Shown: piece by piece, positions 16,001 through 21,519 of the stretch
Numbering within the stretch: position 1 is the first letter of the stretch
Layout: every line of letters starts with the position of its first letter
From: Nitrospira sp. UBA5699
Lineage (GTDB): Bacteria; Nitrospirota; Nitrospiria; Nitrospirales; Nitrospiraceae
DNA: 28,938 nucleotides
Assembly (NCBI GenBank): GCA_002420105.1
Contig: DIHJ01000032.1
Location: 1-28,938, forward strand
Reading direction: 5' to 3'
Notes under the pieces: model-generated
Seen by the model: the letters and a program-made list of their open reading frames with translations, nothing else
Told to the model about the DNA's origin: nothing
Databases searched by the model: none
Program-made: the position numbers and the translations under genes

Positions 16001-16447
16001 TCAGTCGATGCGGATCGCTGCTGTGGGGCTCATGGGGCCTTTGAGGTTGCGTGCGTCCATCCACACATTATACCGGACTGTGGCCGCTTTGGAAAAACAC
16101 AAACTCACATACTCCTGCGGTTGGATCGTGACGAAGTCGTCCATCCCTCCGAAACGTGTGAAGCCCTTTTCGCAGGCCACGAGATCGTGCCACTTGTTGT
16201 CGAGGAAGCCCACCCTGACGGCATCGGACGAGAGGTTCTGCCAGCGGATCTCGTCTCCGATTTTGGCGTACAGGGTGAGGGGGGTCACCTGGTCCCGGAT
16301 TTCCACGTACCGGACGGTGCCGGCCGTCCCGGCGGTCTGTTGCAACAGGCAGCCCTGCAGGCCGAGCAACAGAAGACTCAGCAGGCCCGCGATCGCGCGC
16401 GGTGCGGGATGCGCTGTCCGGACTCTCATCGGCTGCTCTCTCGTCAT
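16001..16447 (-). CDS. Cupredoxin-like lipoprotein
   Basis: A 148-residue exported protein. The N-terminal hydrophobic stretch LLSLLLLGLQGC contains a clean lipobox with Cys33, so the mature protein is lipid-anchored. The rest looks like a single cupredoxin-type beta sandwich: V-E-I-R-D, GDEIRWQNLSSDAVRVGF, TIQPQEYVSLCF and a final strand TVRYNVW. Possible ligands His87, Cys92, Cys117, Met130 and Met139 are present, but the canonical C-x(2-4)-H-x(4)-M spacing is absent, so copper binding is uncertain. Start: ATG 16447 has GGAGGA 11 bases upstream; ATG 16429 is an alternative. It lies upstream of the metal-efflux operon on the same strand, separated by about 200 bases, so a role in envelope metal handling is plausible. 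Confidence 0.75.
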   Translation of the reverse strand: MTREQPMRVRTAHPAPRAIAGLLSLLLLGLQGCLLQQTAGTAGTVRYVEIRDQVTPLTLYAKIGDEIRWQNLSSDAVRVGFLDNKWHDLVACEKGFTRFGGMDDFVTIQPQEYVSLCFSKAATVRYNVWMDARNLKGPMSPTAAIRID

Positions 16448-16487
16448 GCGCGAAGCGGTCCTCCCGTCTTGCTTGAACAGACCGCGG

Positions 16488-16721
16488 TCATGCCGCGGCG
16501 TCGTCCCGTTGTCTGGCCCAGACGACTTTCCCCTCGTACGGCCTGGCCCGATGGGTTTCGAGCGGCTGTCCTTGTCGTTCCCGGTTCTGCAGAATGATCG
16601 GATCGACGATCTCTCCGCAGTTCATGCAGCGCCACCCGTCGTACTGCCACGCGGGCGCCGCGTCGTCGCCGCTTTCAAAGCGCACCCGCAGTTGAAGGCC
16701 TCCGCAGCGTCGGCACGACAT
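16488..16721 (-). CDS. Small zinc-ribbon protein
   Basis: A 77-residue protein with two Cys pairs, C3-x-x-C6-G and C32-x-x-C35-G, a typical rubredoxin/zinc-ribbon knuckle arrangement, likely binding one Zn2+. The segment WRCMNCGEIVDPIILQNR followed by a basic tail resembles short zinc-ribbon proteins I associate with Nitrospira-type genomes. No DNA-binding or catalytic domain is attached. GGAGGTGAGGAG before the ATG is a strong ribosome-binding site. Between it and the next gene upstream there are two direct GACTGTC repeats (16750, 16762). Function is unknown. Confidence 0.75.
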   Translation of the reverse strand: MSCRRCGGLQLRVRFESGDDAAPAWQYDGWRCMNCGEIVDPIILQNRERQGQPLETHRARPYEGKVVWARQRDDAAA

Positions 16722-16749
16722 CTCCTCACCTCCGGAGCATGCCCGAGGC

Positions 16750-16768
16750 GACTGTCTCGAAGACTGTC
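16750..16768. repeat. Direct repeat GACTGTC upstream of the zinc-ribbon gene
   Basis: GACTGTC occurs at 16750-16756 and 16762-16768, 12 bases apart start to start, about one helical turn, ~30 bases before the gene start. This is the spacing of a tandem operator, but no regulator is assigned. Confidence 0.35.
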
Positions 16769-16797
16769 ACGACTCTCCGCCGGAGCAAGAACGCCGG

Positions 16798-16959
16798 TCA
16801 AGCCGCTTTCCGGCCGTCATCCGCAGGCTGCTCCTGCGGTTGCTCCTCTCGTGCCGGATCCTGCGCGTCATGATCCGGAGAGTCGCTTTCACACGTGGCC
16901 CAAATCGCAACCGCCCAGGTGAACAGGGTCAGGGCACAGATGGCGAACACCGGTTCCAT
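16798..16959 (-). CDS. Small single-helix membrane protein
   Basis: A 53-residue protein: one N-terminal transmembrane helix (VFAICALTLFTWAVAIWA) followed by an acidic, Gln/Pro/Asp/Glu-rich tail. The ATG at 16959 follows a G-rich AAGGGGGTGG; a reading extended to 17088 adds a Cys-rich stretch with no support. No family recognised. It could be a small membrane peptide associated with a neighbouring kinase or pump, but nothing in the sequence shows that. Confidence 0.5.
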   Translation of the reverse strand: MEPVFAICALTLFTWAVAIWATCESDSPDHDAQDPAREEQPQEQPADDGRKAA

Positions 16960-17142
16960 CGGCACCACCCCCTTCCCGGTCTGCGTGCATCGGTTCCGTC
17001 CGCTCCAGTTGGAGGCCGGGTCAGGGCGATCTGCGCGCGCGGCCTTCTGACACCGTACACAGGAGGGGGCCTGTCGGGCCGTCGGCACGCGCGTTCAGAG
17101 TGATTTAACCCTGACCCAGCCGTCTGGAGATCGGATGCGCCA

Positions 17143-17550
17143 TCACATAGCCTGGTCCTTCCCGTCGAGAAATACGTTCATGCACTTGTGGCGGAGCAGC
17201 CCGGAATCGAACGGCTTCACCAGATATTCCTTGGCGCCGGCGGTCATCGCCTGACGAAGTTTCGTGACATGCAGGGCGTCGGACATGATGATGACCGGGA
17301 CCGACGGAAACCGTTCACGCAACTCCCGGAGCACCGCCAGGCCGCCCAGGGCCGGCATCTCCAATTCCACCAGCACTCCGTGAAACGGCCTGATCGCCTG
17401 ATCCGACGCGAGACGCGAGAGCCCCGACGCGCCGTCGGCCTCCGCCGACGCGTCAAATCCGATGGCGCTGAGGTGACCGCACAGGATCTCGCGCACGTCG
17501 TCGTTGTGATCGATGACGAGGATGCGTCGCCGGCTCGGCAGCGTCTCCAT
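17143..17550 (-). CDS. Single-domain response regulator with degenerate phosphorylation site
   Basis: A 135-residue stand-alone receiver domain. Hydrophobic core and the switch residues Ser90 and Lys112 (YLVKPFD) are normal. The phospho-acceptor Asp is replaced: the loop reads VELEMP, placing Glu62 where D-x-x-M-P has Asp. The acidic pocket is also altered, with Asp14-His15 (VIDHND) instead of Asp-Asp. It probably cannot be phosphorylated in the usual way; Glu may mimic a constitutively active state, or the domain acts as a protein-interaction module. ATG at 17550 is chosen because it begins just before the receiver; AGGAGG lies about 14 bases upstream, which is rather far. It lies in the two-component island without its own kinase. 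Confidence 0.85.
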   Translation of the reverse strand: METLPSRRRILVIDHNDDVREILCGHLSAIGFDASAEADGASGLSRLASDQAIRPFHGVLVELEMPALGGLAVLRELRERFPSVPVIIMSDALHVTKLRQAMTAGAKEYLVKPFDSGLLRHKCMNVFLDGKDQAM

Positions 17551-17968
17551 GACGGGTGATCTCTCCTCCTTCGGCGGGTGCTCGCACCGCGCAGACGCCT
17601 GTCTCATGCAGGGCATCCTGTACGCCGACGCCTTCCCGACGCCCGCATCGGAGCCGCCGCGCCGTTCGGTCGGCGCCGAACGGCCCTTCCGGGTCCGACG
17701 GACGACGGCGTGAGGCGGCGGTACAGGATGACGGTGCCGGCGAAATCACGGGAAGCGATGCACCGCGGGCTCCGGAGAGCCAGTGCGGCGGCCGGTACTC
17801 CGGCAACGGCGTGCACGTCCTCTGCGGTCAGGCGGTGACAACACAACTGGTTCATGACATGTCGTCTACGGTAATGATCGGCTCGGGCGGCCTGCCGGGC
17901 GGCTCATGCGCCCGGTGGCAGCCGAACGGCGACGAGCGTGCGGCACGATCCGGCCCGCGCCCTCTGTG
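17551..17968. other. 418-base intergenic stretch with a strong hairpin
   Basis: No gene is supported here. An 83-codon minus-strand frame (17604-17855) lacks a ribosome-binding site and protein-like composition. The notable element is a perfect 9-bp hairpin at 17661-17684. The promoter of the degenerate receiver gene must lie in this stretch but no clear hexamers were found. Confidence 0.5.
17661..17684. repeat. Perfect 9-bp inverted repeat
   Basis: GCCGTTCGG (17661-17669) and CCGAACGGC (17676-17684) flank the loop TCGGCG. It sits ~110 bases upstream of the degenerate receiver's start. No T tract on either side, so an operator or RNA structure is as likely as a terminator. Confidence 0.5.
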
Positions 17969-18427
17969 CTACAAATGCTGCTGTTGAACCGGCTGCGGAC
18001 GCTGATCGCGCCACAGATGAGCGGTCGCGGGGTCGTCCATCGATTGAGTTCCGCTCTGATTCCATACGTGCTGCACGATGGCGCGAATCGACGAGAGCAG
18101 CGACTGCGACGAACCCTTGATGAGATATCCGGAGGCGCCCGCCGCGAAGGCGGCCGCCATGACGCCCGGTTCGTCGTGCGAGCTATGGACGATGACGCGG
18201 CAGTCCGGCAGCAGGGTCCGGAGTTCGCGCGTCGCTTCGATGCCGTTGAGCAGCGGCATGTCGATATCGGTCAAGACGAGGTCCGGGCGCAGCGCCTGCG
18301 CCGCCGCGATCAGGGATTGCCCGTCTTCGACCGTCCCGACCACGGTGTAGTCGGGTTCCAGCACCAGTTGCAGCAGCGCCAGCATCTGCGGACGATCGTC
18401 GGCGAGCAGGATCCGGAGTTGTTTCAT
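17969..18427 (-). CDS. Single-domain response regulator (NarL-type receiver, no output domain)
   Basis: A 152-residue protein: a canonical receiver (residues 1-122) with Asp10-Asp11, phospho-acceptor Asp54 (LVLTDIDMP), Ser at VIVHSSHD and the conserved Lys in GYLIKGSS, then a ~30-residue Gln/Pro-rich tail with no helix-turn-helix. The receiver resembles NarL/FixJ-type receivers, so it may have lost its DNA-binding half or works as a phosphate sink or protein-interaction switch. Start at 18427 has AGGAGGTG. A 7-bp hairpin (18440-18456) directly abuts this ribosome-binding site. It follows the NarL-type regulator gene on the same strand after 164 bases. Confidence 0.88.
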   Translation of the reverse strand: MKQLRILLADDRPQMLALLQLVLEPDYTVVGTVEDGQSLIAAAQALRPDLVLTDIDMPLLNGIEATRELRTLLPDCRVIVHSSHDEPGVMAAAFAAGASGYLIKGSSQSLLSSIRAIVQHVWNQSGTQSMDDPATAHLWRDQRPQPVQQQHL

Positions 18428-18439
18428 CGGGCACCTCCT

Positions 18440-18456
18440 GAAGGGCGCGGCCCTTC
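18440..18456 (-). promoter_or_regulatory. Hairpin abutting the receiver gene's ribosome-binding site
   Basis: GAAGGGC (18440-18446) pairs with GCCCTTC (18450-18456) around a three-base loop, ending at the base before AGGAGGTG. A stem so close to the Shine-Dalgarno could modulate initiation. Confidence 0.4.
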
Positions 18457-18591
18457 GCTTGAGCGTGGGGCCCAGCATAGCGTGACGTCTGTCGAAATCG
18501 AGATGGGAAGGCTACGGGCGAGGGCTGCGGAAACTACCAGGTTTCGGCCGGATGACTACGAAGGGACGTGCCGTGACGCGATTCGAAGGGC

Positions 18592-19236
18592 TCAGGAAGC
18601 GCTGACCAGGCCGTGCGCGACGGCGTATTTGACCAGATCCGCCGTCGTGTGCAGGTCGAGCTGCTCCATGATTTTGGCTTTGTGAAACTCGACGGTGCGG
18701 TGGGAGATCTTGAGCTGGCCGGCGATCTCCTTGGCGGAGAACCCCTCCGCCACGAGTTGCACGATCTCCCGCTGTCGTGCGGTCAGATCGTCCGCCGCGA
18801 GGATGCGCGGCTGCCCCGGCGTCAAGAACGAGTTGATGACGTCTTTCGTAATGAGCGGGGTGACGTAATAGGCCCCGTTCATCACGGACTGAATCGCCTG
18901 GACCAGCTCTTTGGCCGCCGATCGCTTGAGCAGATACCCGGTGGCTCCGGCTTTGAACGCCTCGTTGATGTAGGCGGCATCCGCGTGCATGGTGACAAAG
19001 ATGAGTTTCACATCGGGGAGCAGTTTCTTGAGCTTCTTAGCCGCGTCGATGCCGTTCAGCCGGGGCATGGAAATATCGAGAAGAATCAGATCCGGCCTGG
19101 TCTGGGCGGCCGTTTCCACCAGCGCCCGGCCGTCCTCGACCGCTCCGACCAGTTCGCAATGTTCTTCCAGGAGTTTCTGGAAGCCCTCCAGCACGAGGGT
19201 GTGGTCATCCGCCAAGAGGACTCTGGGCTTCTTCAT
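18592..19236 (-). CDS. NarL/FixJ-family response regulator
   Basis: A 214-residue two-domain regulator. Receiver: Asp10-Asp11, phospho-acceptor Asp54 (LILLDISMP), Thr in FVTMHAD, Lys in GYLLKRS. Output: LuxR/NarL-type helix-turn-helix at about 145-210 (LTARQREIVQLVAEGFSAKEI, then ISHRTVEFHKAKI). It should bind DNA as a phosphorylated dimer. Start at 19236 has GGGAG six to seven bases upstream and lies inside the 3' end of the kinase gene, a 32-base overlap, so the two are coupled partners. Targets cannot be read here. Confidence 0.94.
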   Translation of the reverse strand: MKKPRVLLADDHTLVLEGFQKLLEEHCELVGAVEDGRALVETAAQTRPDLILLDISMPRLNGIDAAKKLKKLLPDVKLIFVTMHADAAYINEAFKAGATGYLLKRSAAKELVQAIQSVMNGAYYVTPLITKDVINSFLTPGQPRILAADDLTARQREIVQLVAEGFSAKEIAGQLKISHRTVEFHKAKIMEQLDLHTTADLVKYAVAHGLVSAS

Positions 19237-20722
19237 GGTCTGCTCCCGCAAGTGGAATCAAGACGGAGATACTGGTGCCTTGGCCCGGCCGGGACCGGAT
19301 GTCGAACCGGCCGTGGACGGATCGTACGCGCTCGCGCATGTTGATCAGTCCCAGCCCCTGGGAGCGCACCCGGATCTCTTCGAGATCGAAGCCCGCCCCG
19401 CTGTCGTGTATGCATAACGTAACCTCGCGGGCGTCGCAGGTCAATTCCAGCTCGACGCGCGACGCGCTGGCGTGCTTCGTGACATTCACGAGGCTTTCCT
19501 GGGCGATGCGGTAGAGGCAGGACGCGATCTCCCTGGGCAACGGGGCGGGCAGGTCCTGCTGCACGACGACGGTCTTGATGCCCGTTCTCGCCGAGAACTG
19601 CTCGGTCAGTTGCTGCAGGGCCGCCGGCAGGCCGAGGTCGTCCAGAATCGACGAGTGGAATTGATAGGCCATGCGCCGCACGTCGTCGGAAATCGAAGCC
19701 AGACGGTGGGCCAGCGATTGGAACGCCTGCCGCGCGCCGCCGGCGGACAGGGGCGGGCCGTTCTCGAGATTGTTCAGCTCGATCGTCAGCAGCGCCAGGC
19801 GCTGGTTGATGTCGTCGTGCAGATCGCGGGAAATCCGCCGGCGTTCCTCCTCCTGGGCCGTGATCAATTGTGCGGCGAACGACTGCAGCTGGTGCTCGGC
19901 CTGCAGGCGTGCCGTCATGTCTCTGAGGATCACGGTGAAGGTCGTGTGGGAGCCGACGGTCAGCTTCGAGATGCTGGCCTCCGCCGGGAACTCCGTGCCG
20001 TCTTTCTTGAGTCCGAAGACCTCCTGTCGCTCGGCCATGCGGCGGGCCGATTCCCGACCCTCCGCAAATCCCCGAATGTGCCGCGCGTGGCCGGTGTGAA
20101 ACCGTTCCGGGAGGAGGCGGTCGATCGACCGTCCCAGGACTTCGCCGGCCGCATACCCGAACAATTTCGACGCGCCCTGGTTGAACAACGAAATGTTTCG
20201 GTCCTCTTCGATCACGATGATGGCGTCCTCCGCGATGTCGAGAATGCCCGCGAGGCGCCCTTCCGACAGCCGAAGCGCCTGTTCCGTCTGCATGCGCTCG
20301 GTGACCTCCGAGACCAGGGCCTGGTTGACGCCGGCGAGCTGACGGGTCCGCTCCGCGACCGTGACTTCCAGATTGTCGTTGACGGTCTGCAGCGCCGCTT
20401 CCGCCTGCCGCCGTTTGAACGCGAACCAGACGAGCACCCAGAGGATGACCACGGTGAAGGCGCGGTTGCCGATCGGGATCCAAATCGGCAACCCCAGCAA
20501 TGACGGGCTGACGAACAAGCCGATCACCGTGAGGACCGTTCCGAGCCCGGCGGTCAGCGACGGCATCCACCAGAACCGCGACGCGGTGGCGAGCAGGACC
20601 ACGGGGGCGTAGAGGACGTGGTTGGCGAAGCTCAGCGGCGTGACGATGTCGAGCGCGAACATCCCTCCCGTCGCCAGGAGGATGAAGCCGCCCAATGCCC
20701 ATTCTTTTTCCGGCAGTTTCAA
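19205..20722 (-). CDS. PAS-domain sensor histidine kinase (HisKA_3, NarX/DegS type)
   Basis: A 505-residue membrane kinase. Residues 7-105 hold about four hydrophobic segments, forming a membrane sensor without a large periplasmic loop; a short coiled coil follows, then a PAS domain at about 155-275 (GILDIAEDAIIVIEEDRNISLFN), HisKA_3 dimerisation helix with His302 (RISRDLHDDINQ) and a HATPase_c domain (DSGAGFD, GLGLINMRERV). HisKA_3 kinases pair with NarL-type regulators, and one overlaps its 3' end. The start is TTG, supported by AGGAG seven bases upstream and a TTGAAC-N17-CATAAT promoter just before; the next ATG lies inside the first helix. Signal unknown. Confidence 0.92.
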   Translation of the reverse strand: MKLPEKEWALGGFILLATGGMFALDIVTPLSFANHVLYAPVVLLATASRFWWMPSLTAGLGTVLTVIGLFVSPSLLGLPIWIPIGNRAFTVVILWVLVWFAFKRRQAEAALQTVNDNLEVTVAERTRQLAGVNQALVSEVTERMQTEQALRLSEGRLAGILDIAEDAIIVIEEDRNISLFNQGASKLFGYAAGEVLGRSIDRLLPERFHTGHARHIRGFAEGRESARRMAERQEVFGLKKDGTEFPAEASISKLTVGSHTTFTVILRDMTARLQAEHQLQSFAAQLITAQEEERRRISRDLHDDINQRLALLTIELNNLENGPPLSAGGARQAFQSLAHRLASISDDVRRMAYQFHSSILDDLGLPAALQQLTEQFSARTGIKTVVVQQDLPAPLPREIASCLYRIAQESLVNVTKHASASRVELELTCDAREVTLCIHDSGAGFDLEEIRVRSQGLGLINMRERVRSVHGRFDIRSRPGQGTSISVLIPLAGADHEEAQSPLGG

Positions 20723-20746
20723 CAGGCTTCTCCTGATTCCGGTGAA

Positions 20747-20775
20747 ATTATGATCTGCGGAGGATGCCCGTTCAA
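20747..20775 (-). promoter_or_regulatory. Sigma70-type promoter for the PAS kinase/NarL regulator pair
   Basis: On the minus strand TTGAAC (20770-20775) and CATAAT (20747-20752) are 17 bases apart. A start near 20740 leaves a ~18-base leader holding AGGAG and the TTG start at 20722, which independently supports that unusual start. Confidence 0.58.
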
Positions 20776-20891
20776 GAGCGGAGGGGTGCGGCCAGGCCGC
20801 CGTTTCAGAGAGGGGGCCGGGCTCAATGGAGGCGGACTCCTTCCGGGACCGATCGGGACGGTCCCGCTTACGGACCGGCGCGCGGGGCCCG

Positions 20892-21143
20892 CTACAAGTC
20901 TGAGGGCGGTTCCGCGGCGGCCGTCTGCCGCCTTGCCGAGATTTCGTAGTCCCACGGCAGGGGCGTCATGTCGATGACGCGTTGCTGTTCGAGGTGATGC
21001 AGGGCCGTGAACAGGCTGACCCACCGGTACTGGGGACACATGGCGGCCAGGGCGGAGAATGTCACCGTCCCGTTCCGGTGAATGAGATCGGAGAGGGTCC
21101 GTTCGATCGGTTCCGCGGAGGTGGATGCGCCGCCTTTACTCAT
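20892..21143 (-). CDS. Small winged-helix-like protein, paralogue of the gene at 8171
   Basis: An 83-residue protein with an excellent ribosome-binding site (AGGAGG, six bases from ATG). Residues 15-70 follow a compact helix-helix-helix-wing pattern: IERTLSDLIHRNGTVTFSAL, then MCPQYRWVSLFTALHHLEQQ, then RVIDMTPLPWDYEI. The CP-x3-W, H-L and hydrophobic spacing match the 66-residue protein at 8171-8371, so both are likely members of one small family. No enzymatic domain. Located between two oppositely directed sensor-kinase operons, it could be a local DNA-binding regulator, but that is inference. Confidence 0.72.
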   Translation of the reverse strand: MSKGGASTSAEPIERTLSDLIHRNGTVTFSALAAMCPQYRWVSLFTALHHLEQQRVIDMTPLPWDYEISARRQTAAAEPPSDL

Positions 21144-21267
21144 ACGGACCTCCTGTCATGATCGGTCCCGATGCCGGGTTCGACAAAAATTCTGCAAGAC
21201 CCGATCCCGCCGCCTCGACCCCTTTCTGCGTCGTCGAATCGCCCTCTCCCGTTTCCGTCGCGCGATT

Positions 21268-21278
21268 CGCACGGTGCG
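21268..21278. promoter_or_regulatory. Candidate upstream activator dyad
   Basis: CGCAC-G-GTGCG is a perfect 11-base dyad, with a further CGTGCGGGATCGC resembling its flank inverted. It is centred ~120 bases upstream of the predicted sigma54 start, where NtrC-type activators usually bind. Confidence 0.35.
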
Positions 21279-21366
21279 CGTCGTGCGGGATCGCTCGGTG
21301 CCGCAAACGCAAATCCCGCCCGGCGCTCCGAACCGTGTAAAGTCCCGGCTTCCGCGGCGGCATGTT

Positions 21367-21382
21367 TGGCACTGAGATTGCC
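21367..21382 (+). promoter_or_regulatory. Sigma54 (RpoN) promoter upstream of the CHASE3 kinase/NtrC operon
   Basis: TGGCAC-TGAGA-TTGC matches the core sigma54 consensus TGGCAC-N5-TTGC at every defined base, with GG and GC exactly one -24/-12 spacing apart. It points toward the kinase gene, start near 21394, leader ~125 bases. The operon encodes a sigma54 activator, so autoregulation is an obvious possibility. Confidence 0.75.
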
Positions 21383-21467
21383 GCGGGTTGGGATCGGTGT
21401 AGCAGGAAGGGGTCGTACCTCATCGCTCGGCATCGCCGAATCCGGCGGGGCCGGGAGGCTTCGACAT

Positions 21468-21497
21468 TTGACAGGGCATGGAACACGCTCCTAGGAT
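21468..21497 (+). promoter_or_regulatory. Sigma70-type promoter immediately before the CHASE3 kinase gene
   Basis: TTGACA (21468-21473, perfect) and TAGGAT (21492-21497) are 18 bases apart. Start near 21504 excludes the ATGs at 21478 and 21496 and favours 21520, which has its own GGAG. Confidence 0.55.
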
Positions 21498-21519
21498 GAA
21501 CCAATTTGACGGAGAGCCC

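Larger units (their letters stand above)
21144..21519. other. 376-base divergent regulatory region
   Basis: No gene is supported. It separates the small winged-helix-like gene (-) from the CHASE3 kinase/NtrC operon (+). It contains a sigma54 -24/-12 element, an upstream dyad that could be an activator site, and a sigma70-type promoter, all facing the kinase operon. Confidence 0.7.

Noticed and set aside
17604..17855. 83-codon minus-strand frame in the intergenic stretch
   Set aside because: No ribosome-binding site, Arg/Ala-rich composition, no similarity to any family I know.
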